DNA of 24,446 nucleotides from Acidobacteriaceae bacterium (GTDB lineage Bacteria > Acidobacteriota > Terriglobia > Terriglobales > Acidobacteriaceae): NCBI GenBank assembly GCA_009781125.1, contig WQYS01000005.1, positions 1-24,446 of the forward strand. The letters are read 5' to 3'. Of the stretch, positions 16,155-23,621 are shown piece by piece (position 1 is the first letter of the stretch; the number at the start of each line of letters is the position of its first letter). A program made the translations under genes and the position numbers. The notes under the pieces are model-generated. The model had not been told where the DNA came from, searched no databases, and saw only the letters and a program-made list of their open reading frames with translations.

Positions 16155-17528
16155 ATGCAGGTAAGGCCCAATAAGACAGAATCGAGCCATCCGGACAGCA
16201 GAGTCGTGGATAGCGATCTCATCTCGAATACCCTGGAAGAGATCCTCGATAGCGCTCCCTTCCGCTCAAGCAGGCAATGCCAGGATCTCTTCCGCTATAT
16301 TGTCGTCCACAGCATGGCCCACGACGATCGATCGCTCAAAGAGCGGATTATCGGCTGTGAGGTCTTTGGGCGGCCGCTGGATTACAACACGTCGGACGAT
16401 CCCGTGGTGAGAATACGGATAGGAGATGTTAGAAAACGCCTTGCGCTTTTCTACCAGACTCTTCCTCATACCGCCCAGGTAAAGATCAACGTGCCGAGCG
16501 GCTCGTATCGTGCTGTATTTCAACCTCTTGATACGCTTGAGGAGCAGGAATTCGAGAGGAGTTCTGCGCTAACCGAAGCAGACGCCTCGCATCTATACGA
16601 CGAGGCGCAAAAATCCGATAAAGATAATATGCCGCTGCTTACGGTTCTCCCCTCCATGCGAGAGCCTCGCATAGATGCAGAACCATCCAAGTCCGCCAGG
16701 CTCTTGCCGCCGAAGAGGTCTTTGCTGAGCCGTCTTCTGTTTCTTATTGGTCTTCTTGTAGTTATTGCTCTTTTGATGGCCGTTCTCTGGCGCCACTGGC
16801 AGCAAACGTCGAGCCCGTTCAACGCCTTCTGGAGTCCGATCACATCCGCGCCAAAGACACCAATTATCTATGTCCCGACCAATGCGGTCTATTTCCTGAA
16901 CGAGGAAAAGACGTCTCCTCCGCCAGCCGATAGCTGGAATCTTTTGCCCCAGGTTCTTCCCGGAAAGAAAATTGAGGTGAACGATTTTCTCCCCAACGAG
17001 ACGGGTTACGTCTCGAAGGGAGACGCGGCGGCGTTGTCATCGATCGTATCGATGCTTACGAACTTCAAGAAACCATTTGACATCCGTTTCAGCAACGATA
17101 TTGCTGTCAGCGACTTACATCTGTCTCCCGCCATCCTGCTTGGCGGTTTCAACAACGTCTGGTCGCTTCAGATGGACGACAAGCTCCCTTTTGTCTTCAA
17201 ACGTCCTCAGACGATTCAGCAAGCCGATTCGCCTTACCGTTCCTGGACAACTGCTCATGACAGCCACGGAAATACAACTGTGGACTATGCATTGGTCTCT
17301 CGCCAGATAAGTTCCTCAAAAGGCCAGGTTATGTTGACGATTGCAGGCGTTGAGATGCTGGGAACGCGGGCGGCGGCGGAGTTCGTCAGTGATCCGGTGC
17401 GCATGAACCAGGCACTCAAGCAGCTTCCCCGCCGCTGGCAAGACAAGAACCTTCAACTGCTGCTGCGCTGCCATGCCACCGACGAACTGCCGACCTCGAC
17501 AGAGGTTATCGCATATCGTGCATGGTAA
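16155..17528 (+). CDS. ToxR-like membrane-anchored regulator (putative, acidobacterial type)
   Basis: The protein has 457 residues with one transmembrane helix at about 188-212 (SRLLFLIGLLVVIALLMAVLW) preceded by basic residues, giving N-in topology. The cytoplasmic half carries a conserved block, FRSSRQCQDLFRYIVVHSM (36-54), LKERIIGCEVFGRPLDYNTSDDPVVR (61-86), DVRKRLALFY (91-100) and VPSGSYRAVF (113-122). I recognise it from many acidobacterial proteins, usually unannotated, and it is compatible with a winged-helix DNA-binding fold. The periplasmic part (about 215-457) would be a sensor of unknown ligand; it ends KNLQLLLRCH...VIAYRAW. The ATG gives the full block; the GAGAG upstream is only a weak ribosome site. 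Divergent transcription from the glycosidase/receptor cluster suggests that it controls that cluster. DNA binding is inferred, not visible. Confidence 0.6.
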   Translation: MQVRPNKTESSHPDSRVVDSDLISNTLEEILDSAPFRSSRQCQDLFRYIVVHSMAHDDRSLKERIIGCEVFGRPLDYNTSDDPVVRIRIGDVRKRLALFYQTLPHTAQVKINVPSGSYRAVFQPLDTLEEQEFERSSALTEADASHLYDEAQKSDKDNMPLLTVLPSMREPRIDAEPSKSARLLPPKRSLLSRLLFLIGLLVVIALLMAVLWRHWQQTSSPFNAFWSPITSAPKTPIIYVPTNAVYFLNEEKTSPPPADSWNLLPQVLPGKKIEVNDFLPNETGYVSKGDAAALSSIVSMLTNFKKPFDIRFSNDIAVSDLHLSPAILLGGFNNVWSLQMDDKLPFVFKRPQTIQQADSPYRSWTTAHDSHGNTTVDYALVSRQISSSKGQVMLTIAGVEMLGTRAAAEFVSDPVRMNQALKQLPRRWQDKNLQLLLRCHATDELPTSTEVIAYRAW

Positions 17529-17561
17529 GTCCCGATGATCCAAGGTCGTAAGTGCTTAACT

Positions 17562-18644
17562 TTATTGTTCCCGCCTGATCAGCAAGGAGTCGCTATTCGT
17601 ATTCCCTAAATAGCGATAGCAGGCTGTCGAACCATGGCCTTCTATATCTACTTCCTGCCGCACCTTCATCGCTACCAGTATTTGCCGTATCCGCTCATAA
17701 CCGACTCCAGGAGATATCCTGCGAATATCTGCGATGCGAAACGATCCGGCCTGACGTCTGATTGCCTGCACGACTCCATCGGACTTCTCGCCTCTCAACA
17801 AAGCGGTTTGATCCATGCACTCTTCAAGCTCTTTGTAGGCGGCTCTCAGGATGAACAGTACATAATTTATATAGGGCCAGGGATCGTGTTGCCCCTCATG
17901 CCATCCCCGCGAGCTTAGTTCCAGAGTCTCGTAGAAGCGCTCTTTGTTTTGCTCCATAAGCCTTTCGATGCTGATGTAACGGCCAGCCTCATATCCGAGC
18001 TGGTACAACTGTAGAAGCAGAAGCAAACGCGAGACACGGCCATTCGCATTCTGTAAGGAACAAACGCAGATATAGTCCAGATTGAATCCGGCCAGTGCAA
18101 TCAGCGGATGAACCCATCGCTCTTGAATACAATTCCGCCAAAGCTGAATCAACTGTAGCAAGGACTCGGGGGGCTGGGCTACTGAGACTTTCTTATACCT
18201 TATCCGCCGCTGGCTACCTGGATATTTAGAGATGATATTGCCATCTTTTATTATGTACTGATCGACAGCCAGAATTTCCCCGGAACATATCCGATGAAAA
18301 AGCTGAATCAATTCCTCTGAAACAGGATTCATTGTCGCGTATTGATGAATCAGTTCCAGAGCATTGCAATAACCTCTGATCGCTTCTTCATTACGGTTTT
18401 TTAGCGGCGACGAGCCACACATCACTCTACCAATGCACTCCTGGGGAATCTCAACGCCGTCGAGTCTGCTGGAAGAAACAGCGCTTTCCATCAAGGTCTG
18501 TTCCTGCAGAACACGCAAAACCTTTGCTGAAGACACCGTAACCGAATCCTGTTTACCGCGAGCCTCGCCAAGATCGGCCAGGCTCCAGGAGATGGCTGCT
18601 GGAATAGCTTCAACACCGGTTGCGAACTGTTTCAACGTCATCAT
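17562..18644 (-). CDS. Fic-fold protein with degenerate catalytic motif and C-terminal winged helix
   Basis: The 360-residue cytoplasmic protein has a Fic/DOC layout. The usual HPFxDGNGRxxR motif reads CSLQNANGRVSR (195-206): the catalytic His is Cys195 and the Asp is Asn199, while NGR and the last Arg are kept. The N-terminal inhibitory helix, normally (S/T)xxxE(G/N), reads SSRLDG (58-63) with Asp in place of Glu. Residues about 290-347 (VVQAIRRQAGSFRIADIRRISPGVGYERIRQILVAM) look like a winged helix, as in many class II Fic proteins. Active relatives AMPylate targets using the His as base, so this one is predicted inactive or altered and may act as a regulator. It lies 55 nt after the exported-protein gene in the same direction, with no terminator between, so it may belong to the fimbria-like operon. 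ATG 18644 is followed by a second ATG. Confidence 0.82.
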   Translation of the reverse strand: MMTLKQFATGVEAIPAAISWSLADLGEARGKQDSVTVSSAKVLRVLQEQTLMESAVSSSRLDGVEIPQECIGRVMCGSSPLKNRNEEAIRGYCNALELIHQYATMNPVSEELIQLFHRICSGEILAVDQYIIKDGNIISKYPGSQRRIRYKKVSVAQPPESLLQLIQLWRNCIQERWVHPLIALAGFNLDYICVCSLQNANGRVSRLLLLLQLYQLGYEAGRYISIERLMEQNKERFYETLELSSRGWHEGQHDPWPYINYVLFILRAAYKELEECMDQTALLRGEKSDGVVQAIRRQAGSFRIADIRRISPGVGYERIRQILVAMKVRQEVDIEGHGSTACYRYLGNTNSDSLLIRREQ

Positions 18645-18699
18645 AAGTAATCCAAAAGAGTGCGAAGCTGTATTTGTTGATTATTGTTTCCTGTTGTTC

Positions 18700-19350
18700 T
18701 CAAAATTCGAGGTTGATTCTGCTACCTTTTCCTTTAGTTTGCGGCGGCAGTGGTGACGCGATGCGGAAATCATAAACCTCATGAGCAGTTTGTGCCGGGT
18801 CTGGAAGCATGAAAGCGATACTGTATTCTCCTGGCGTAAGCGGGGTTTGTGGAGTAAGTTTTACCCATGATGGGTCAGACAAACGGACTCTGGTGACAGA
18901 AACATCTTCATATACACGTCTTCTCTTAGGACTTAAGGCGCCTCCATACAATATCGATACGACACGGCGGTCCCTTTGTGGCTGAAGCCTGACAAGCCTG
19001 ACGATACTCCGTAAAGATTCCAGATTTTTTCCGTATAACCTTACATAGAAGGCCGGGTTCGCACTGCTCTCTGCAACTCTGGCGTGGACTCCCATCAGGT
19101 CAATACTTGTGCGTGGACTCATAAAGAACAGGCGCCGCAACAGATTGCTTCCGTCATGGGAGTTATGCGTTATCAAGGAAGGCGGAATGAAGAGCAGAAC
19201 AGGCTTCTCATCTACAACATCCAGGGCAAAGACAATTCCGGTCTGCGGAAGCGTGATTCCAGGAGCAATTACAAGCGGATCATCCTGCCCCTGCAGAACA
19301 GATGCGGAGCACAGTACAAGTACAAACAAGCCGCTCATAAAATGTTTCAT
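18700..19350 (-). CDS. Exported protein of unknown family in the fimbria-like operon
   Basis: The protein has 216 residues from ATG 19350, preceded by AGGAGGTGCGG, a near-perfect Shine-Dalgarno; a GTG 6 nt upstream would overlap that site. Residues 1-22 form a signal peptide (MKHFMSGLFVLVLCSASVLQGQ). The rest is beta-rich and basic in its central part (SPKRRRVYEDVSVTRVRL). LTPGEYSIAFMLPD near 170 resembles the last strands of an Ig-like domain. I recognise no family. Position after the second pilin-like gene suggests a periplasmic or outer-membrane accessory, a second chaperone-like factor or a tip component, but this comes from context only. Confidence 0.65.
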   Translation of the reverse strand: MKHFMSGLFVLVLCSASVLQGQDDPLVIAPGITLPQTGIVFALDVVDEKPVLLFIPPSLITHNSHDGSNLLRRLFFMSPRTSIDLMGVHARVAESSANPAFYVRLYGKNLESLRSIVRLVRLQPQRDRRVVSILYGGALSPKRRRVYEDVSVTRVRLSDPSWVKLTPQTPLTPGEYSIAFMLPDPAQTAHEVYDFRIASPLPPQTKGKGSRINLEF

Positions 19351-19418
19351 CCGCACCTCCTGTCTTCTAGTCTTCGGATTGCCTTTGCTACATGCTCATG
19401 CGTCCTTGCCGGCAGGCC

Positions 19419-19925
19419 TCATAATGTATCGACTGTGATCGTCAATACTCCTTTGTAAGTTGCAGGCTGCACGGTTGAATTTTTCAGGTTGATATACATG
19501 AAAGCCGGGAACGACGTTCCTGCTGGAGCAAACACAGCATTGTAATAAAGCTGAGCGCCACAGCCGTTGTTGGAGGGAGGAGCAGGAGAATTCAAAGGAA
19601 TCATAGCTCCTGTGTTTACGCGAACTTCAACGAAACTTCCAGGAATACTAGCTGTAGCTGGCGGGTCCGCTTGAAGGCCGCAGAAAGTGGAAAAGTCCAC
19701 ATAGATTGAAGCCGTTGTTGGACACGTCTGGGGAGCAGGTCCAGGCACGCAACTGAGATTGATTTGCAGATCGCCTCCCGGCACAAGCTGCCGATTTGCC
19801 AGATTAAAGTTGATGGAACTGGCAATTGTTACTGTCAGTGTCTGAGAATGTAGAGGCATCCTTCCCGCTCCAATAGCAAAGGCAAGCAGAAGCAAGGCAA
19901 ACCGGTACGTTCTTATCATTCTCAT
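19419..19925 (-). CDS. Putative minor pilin / tip-subunit-like exported protein
   Basis: The protein has 168 residues from ATG 19925. The frame opens 111 nt upstream, but that part overlaps the preceding gene, and this ATG has AGGAGTGACACC before it. The signal peptide is about 1-28 (MRMIRTYRFALLLLAFAIGAG...HSQ). The mature part has four cysteines (59, 68, 82, 122), probably disulfides, and alternating beta strands. It ends in a hydrophobic last strand after a tyrosine (ATYKGVLTITVDTL). This C-terminal pattern is typical of fimbrial subunits and spore-coat-U-type pilins completed by donor strands. It starts 4 nt after the stop of the barrel gene, implying coupled expression. The family is not certain, and the call rests on pattern plus operon position. 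Confidence 0.55.
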   Translation of the reverse strand: MRMIRTYRFALLLLAFAIGAGRMPLHSQTLTVTIASSINFNLANRQLVPGGDLQINLSCVPGPAPQTCPTTASIYVDFSTFCGLQADPPATASIPGSFVEVRVNTGAMIPLNSPAPPSNNGCGAQLYYNAVFAPAGTSFPAFMYINLKNSTVQPATYKGVLTITVDTL

Positions 19926-19929
19926 GGTG

Positions 19930-21891
19930 TCACTCCTGGCCTGTAATGCCCTCGGCGTGGTTGCTAACTGCGGATGCCACGGTCCGATACGGCACATATG
20001 CCCCATACGTCTGGGTAGATGTTGATGTAGCACCATCCGTGGGCTTCTGTGAATTCACTGCCGATGGCGCAGGCGACAGCGTGGAGGCAGATGCCGATGC
20101 CGATGCTGCAGAAGCCGGAGCCGCAGGAAGTGACGGATGTGAATTCTGCGCCTGTCCCGTGACCTGCTGGTGCTCTTTGTAGATTTGCGCCGCGCCACGA
20201 GCTTTATTGGTCAACTTTACGACTATTGTTATTCCAGGCTCGTCATCTCCTGTCGATTCAATACGGCTCGGCGCGCTTATGACATCGTAGGTCAACTGAG
20301 TTGTCGACAGGCTGGGGATCACTGTGATGGCATGACTTTTTTTATTCTTTTCGCGCAGTTCGAAGTTCCCGTTCATATCCGTATAGATAAGAGCCTTGTC
20401 GATCTGAATCGCTATTCCTGAAACTGGCTGGTTATCTGGCGTAATAACCTGGCCGCGAACGGCAAAATCGCCGATTTTGATAGCAGGCATGTTACCAGTC
20501 CAGTTCGTCGAGTAAGAACTCAGAGAAGCACTCGCAATGTAGTAGCCTTTCCCGTAAGGATCGATGCTCTTGGATCCGCTGATGCTGATCCTGTTAGTGA
20601 GCTTGAATGTTCCGTTGAAGGAATAATTAGGCTGGTACGGCCTGGCGATGTTCGTGGGGATATAGGTCGTGTTATAGTACACGCCTGCGGTAATGCGATT
20701 GCTGAAATACTCGCCGCCATAAGTCATAAACGACTGGCCGTTCTCATGGACATAAGTTTGCCGTAAATTCCATTGCGGCGTAATTCGCTCCATGACAAAA
20801 ACTGTTGACAGCTTCTGCATCGGAGCCAGCGAACTGTAAGAACGTCCGTAGCTTGCGCCCAGCATTGCATAGCGGGTAATACTACGCGACACGCTAACGG
20901 ACTCTCCGTGAGAGCTCTGACCTCTGTATTTCGAATCGAAGTAGGTTCCACTTAGACTTGTTTTCAGCAACCGGAGGGTGGCGCCCGCCGAATCGGCCGT
21001 GTTGATGTCTCCCGCTTGATCCGCGCTGACGAACATGCTTGGAAAGGCCAGCAGATTTCGCCGCGATCCATGAATTTGCAGAAACCGGAAAGGATGGTAG
21101 TTTATAGAAACATTTTCCTTTACAGGCTCGCCGTACTGGAGGGTAGGAAGATATAACAAAGGTGTATTTCGCTTGCCGTATGCGACATACTCTGCGCGAA
21201 GATCGAGGCTGCGCCATCTTACAATCGCGCTAACTGCTCCATAACGGTTGTGCATGTTGCTCAGGCCAACGCTGGCGCTTAGCGTAGTGAAGTTGATGCC
21301 GGTGTTTCGCCGCGAACTCCACTGCACTCCCTCCATGATCGTGGAATGAGAGGATACCAATAACTGCTGCGTGAAACGCCAATTTCTCATTTCTCCAGTC
21401 TTCCCATTGAATATCCAGAGTCCCGCCGCCCGTTGCGGATGCGCTCCACTAAAGAACTGGCCCTCAAAAAAATTTGAGATGCCGCCCAGGTATAAATGGC
21501 TGTCCGTCCTGCCATCTCGATAGGTTGTATCCATGCCGTAACCTGTCATAAAGACTGCTCGTCCGTTTGAAAACAGGTCCGTAGGCATGTAGATTGTTTG
21601 CAGCGTGTCACCCAGACTGTAGATGGTTCCGCGGTATGGACGGCGAATGACGCCTCCCACGCCCCAATCTCCATACATCGTTCCCCCGCCAAACTCCATA
21701 GTGTAGTTTTTAGTTTGCAGGGTTGCCCATCCACCCTGGGTTTGAGTGAACGAGGAAGTTCCTCCATTGAGGGTATAGACCGTTTGAGCCTGTGCGGCCC
21801 GCATGTGAATAAAAAAAGCAACGAGAAAAATCAACAACAAAAGCGAGGAAAGGATATCGTCTTTTCTCTTTTGTATCTTGAATACTTTCAT
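19930..21891 (-). CDS. Outer-membrane beta-barrel protein in the usher position, with C-terminal carboxypeptidase-regulatory-like domain
   Basis: The protein has 653 residues and a long signal region (1-36, LLLLIFLVAFFIHMRAAQAQ). Residues about 37-470 are dense in alternating aromatic and polar strands (YTMEFGGGTMYGDWGVGG, LDLRAEYVAYGK, ITAGVYYNTTYIPT), as in large outer-membrane barrels. Residues 474-560 form an Ig/Cna-B-like domain (FAVRGQVITPDNQPVSGIAIQID, YTDMNGNFEL). Residues about 580-650 are Ala/Ser/Pro-rich and probably disordered. It lies between a chaperone-like gene and a pilin-like gene, the place of the usher in chaperone-usher operons. Classical ushers are roughly 800-900 residues with a distinct N-terminal domain and plug, which I do not see. 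A shortened or unrelated usher analogue is inferred; a simple porin is the alternative. Confidence 0.6.
   Translation of the reverse strand: MKVFKIQKRKDDILSSLLLLIFLVAFFIHMRAAQAQTVYTLNGGTSSFTQTQGGWATLQTKNYTMEFGGGTMYGDWGVGGVIRRPYRGTIYSLGDTLQTIYMPTDLFSNGRAVFMTGYGMDTTYRDGRTDSHLYLGGISNFFEGQFFSGAHPQRAAGLWIFNGKTGEMRNWRFTQQLLVSSHSTIMEGVQWSSRRNTGINFTTLSASVGLSNMHNRYGAVSAIVRWRSLDLRAEYVAYGKRNTPLLYLPTLQYGEPVKENVSINYHPFRFLQIHGSRRNLLAFPSMFVSADQAGDINTADSAGATLRLLKTSLSGTYFDSKYRGQSSHGESVSVSRSITRYAMLGASYGRSYSSLAPMQKLSTVFVMERITPQWNLRQTYVHENGQSFMTYGGEYFSNRITAGVYYNTTYIPTNIARPYQPNYSFNGTFKLTNRISISGSKSIDPYGKGYYIASASLSSYSTNWTGNMPAIKIGDFAVRGQVITPDNQPVSGIAIQIDKALIYTDMNGNFELREKNKKSHAITVIPSLSTTQLTYDVISAPSRIESTGDDEPGITIVVKLTNKARGAAQIYKEHQQVTGQAQNSHPSLPAAPASAASASASASTLSPAPSAVNSQKPTDGATSTSTQTYGAYVPYRTVASAVSNHAEGITGQE
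20090..20107. repeat. Hexanucleotide simple repeat (GATGCC, three units)
   Basis: GATGCC GATGCC GATGCT lies in the Ala/Ser-rich tail of the barrel gene and encodes part of its SASASAS run on the minus strand. Units of 6 bp would change length without shifting the frame. Confidence 0.6.
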
Positions 21892-21959
21892 TGCTCCGTC
21901 TTTCTTTCAATCTCTCATTTATTCAAGCCGGACTCTAACGAGAACCGGAACAATCCATC

Positions 21960-22793
21960 TCATGGCTTCTGCGATGGGCTGGAAACGGATGTAGCAGGAA
22001 ACGGGTCGGACCGCGTGCCGGGCACGGCAGTGTTTACCGGCGCGGCAGATGCTGAAGTCTTTCCTGAGTCGCCTTCCTCTACGGTTACAGGAATTGAAAT
22101 CTTGAAATGATCGAAATTCAGAACTATTTGCTCAAGAGCAAGATTTTTCAGAAAGTCAGTAGTGCTCAAATCTATATTTGTCGTCGTAGTTTCATGGGGG
22201 AACAGAGGATAGAGCCGCAAACGTATCTGATTGTCATGTAGTTGAGGAAAGCTGATCGTCGGACGCGCCAGCTTGCCGCCGCGGTTTTCTGCTACAACCT
22301 GCAATTTGTGCGCCACGGGATCGAATGTGACCTTCTGGATATTCACATCGTCCTTAGCAATAGTCTCTTTCTGATACATGTAGACGGAATGGCCAATTTG
22401 CGCGGCAACCTTGACGCCAGGATTGGGGTTTGCATCCATAAACGTGGCATAGATCATGCACCAGGCTGGATAGGAATCAGCCGAAACGGAAAAATATATA
22501 TGGACACTGTCTTTGGGAGCTATACGGACGCCAGTCTTTGAAAATTTGACATGAATATGCGGATCAAGCCGCGAACGAACAACCTTTCTATCATCTCCTA
22601 GACGAAAGCTCACCGCTTCCAGAGTCACCACCTTAGGGTTGAGCGAATCATTCTTGAGTATAAGATCGCCCTTTCCTCCACCAGTAAACTTCGAAGACAC
22701 AGGCGAGACTGTCTGAGCCACGGAGGCGACGCACCATGCAAAGACAATGAGCACGGTTACCATCTCTCTTGAAAATCTGAATCTACTCTTCAT
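21960..22793 (-). CDS. PapD-like periplasmic pilus chaperone (putative)
   Basis: The protein has 277 residues from ATG 22793, with GAGGAG about 10 nt upstream. The signal peptide is about 1-26 (MVTVLIVFAWCVASVAQ). The first domain (about 30-145) reads like the N-terminal Ig fold of pilus chaperones: GDLILKNDSLNPKVVTLEAV, a strand ending FSKTGVRIAPKDSVHIYFSV, and VAAQIGHSVYMYQKE. A second beta domain covers about 148-238 (VNIQKVTFDPVAHKLQVVAENRGG...). Residues 240-277 form a Ser/Pro/Ala-rich tail not usual for chaperones. The expected role is capping pilin subunits in the periplasm and delivering them to the outer-membrane protein encoded next. It is flanked by the major pilin-like gene upstream, past a terminator, and the barrel gene downstream. 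The PapD assignment is by pattern and context; sequence divergence is high. Confidence 0.6.
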   Translation of the reverse strand: MKSRFRFSREMVTVLIVFAWCVASVAQTVSPVSSKFTGGGKGDLILKNDSLNPKVVTLEAVSFRLGDDRKVVRSRLDPHIHVKFSKTGVRIAPKDSVHIYFSVSADSYPAWCMIYATFMDANPNPGVKVAAQIGHSVYMYQKETIAKDDVNIQKVTFDPVAHKLQVVAENRGGKLARPTISFPQLHDNQIRLRLYPLFPHETTTTNIDLSTTDFLKNLALEQIVLNFDHFKISIPVTVEEGDSGKTSASAAPVNTAVPGTRSDPFPATSVSSPSQKP

Positions 22794-22825
22794 ATTGCTG
22801 CACTCCTCGCCGGCTATCTAAAAAC

Positions 22826-22858
22826 TCTCTCTGCGGAAGAAACCCTTCCGCAGAGAGA
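22826..22858 (-). terminator. Rho-independent terminator after the pilin-like gene
   Basis: A 14-bp perfect stem (22826-22839 with 22845-22858) has a 5-nt loop. It is followed on the minus strand by GTTTTTAG. It lies about 40 nt after the pilin-like stop and 32 nt before the chaperone start. I see no promoter between it and the chaperone gene. Partial readthrough would give much more pilin mRNA than assembly-protein mRNA. Confidence 0.85.
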
Positions 22859-22896
22859 ATATGGGTTTCATAAAGAACAACTACATCCAGCGAGCA

Positions 22897-23541
22897 CTAG
22901 ATCGCCGCCGCCGTGACGTAAACCACGCCCGTATATACAGCGCCGGGAGCGAGTGCTATGGGGTTATTTACAGTCGTGTCGACAAAAAGGTTCATGTCCA
23001 CGCTGAACCAGCCAGAGGTGCCGTTGTCAGAGCTGTTGGCGGTAGGAGGAACCGAGTACATCGGGAGTACGGCAGCATAGCCCGCGAGGTTCGAGTTATA
23101 GGGGGTGTTAGTAGCGCTAAATGCCAACTGCGGTCCGGCATTCGCGATCTGACCAACCATATCTGTAGCAAGAATCGTGGCTCCGCTGCCATCGGTGGCC
23201 GTCATCGCATCGTTCGTTTCGAACCATGCGTCAACAACGATGGAGGTGACGTCGGTGTACGACGACAGATCCCAGGTTGTTGCAGCAGTCAGCGGCTGGG
23301 TGCCCTTGTTCAGCGCGCCCTTAATGAGCGTAAAGTCGATTTCGTTGGGAAGGGTTAGTGTGATGCCTTCGATTTTGCTTGCCACCAGCAGGGTCGATCC
23401 CTGAACCGTGCAAGGGTCAGTACCAGCAGCGCCGGTGCAATTCTTCGCATAGACGGTGGTGCCAGTAACTACTGGGTTTTGAGCAAAGGCAACAGCGGAC
23501 AGAGCAACGAGGCCAACCAGTATAAGTAGCGACTTTTTCAT
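22897..23541 (-). CDS. Putative major pilin-like exported subunit
   Basis: The protein has 214 residues from ATG 23541, with a strong AAGGAG 9 nt upstream. The signal peptide is 1-20 (MKKSLLILVGLVALSAVAFA, cleaved before QNP). The mature protein is small, acidic and rich in Thr/Ala/Val strands. It has one cysteine pair (35 and 44) and ends with a tyrosine-containing hydrophobic strand (AVYTGVVYVTAAAI), the usual end of donor-strand-complemented fimbrial subunits. The strong ribosome site and the terminator straight after the gene suit an abundant structural subunit. The neighbours downstream are a chaperone-like and a barrel gene. I cannot place it in a named pilin family; another secreted beta protein remains possible. 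Confidence 0.6.
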   Translation of the reverse strand: MKKSLLILVGLVALSAVAFAQNPVVTGTTVYAKNCTGAAGTDPCTVQGSTLLVASKIEGITLTLPNEIDFTLIKGALNKGTQPLTAATTWDLSSYTDVTSIVVDAWFETNDAMTATDGSGATILATDMVGQIANAGPQLAFSATNTPYNSNLAGYAAVLPMYSVPPTANSSDNGTSGWFSVDMNLFVDTTVNNPIALAPGAVYTGVVYVTAAAI

Positions 23542-23621
23542 TTGTTACATCTCCTTGTAGGATGGTTGATGTACATTGATGATCGAACTGCGCGCTACTG
23601 CTGCACAGCCCACAGTAGCTC

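Noticed and set aside
19926..20036. N-terminal extension of the second pilin-like protein
   Set aside because: It overlaps the upstream gene's coding end and has no signal peptide. The ATG at 19925 has both a ribosome site and a signal peptide.
21928..21948. Imperfect hairpin (CCGG/CCGG with CTC/GAG) between chaperone and barrel genes
   Set aside because: It has an internal loop, short helices and no T-run, so it may be chance.
23594..23619. 7-bp inverted repeat (GCTACTG/CAGTAGC) after the Ig-repeat gene
   Set aside because: The stem is short, the loop is 12 nt and no T-run follows, so it is too weak to call a terminator.
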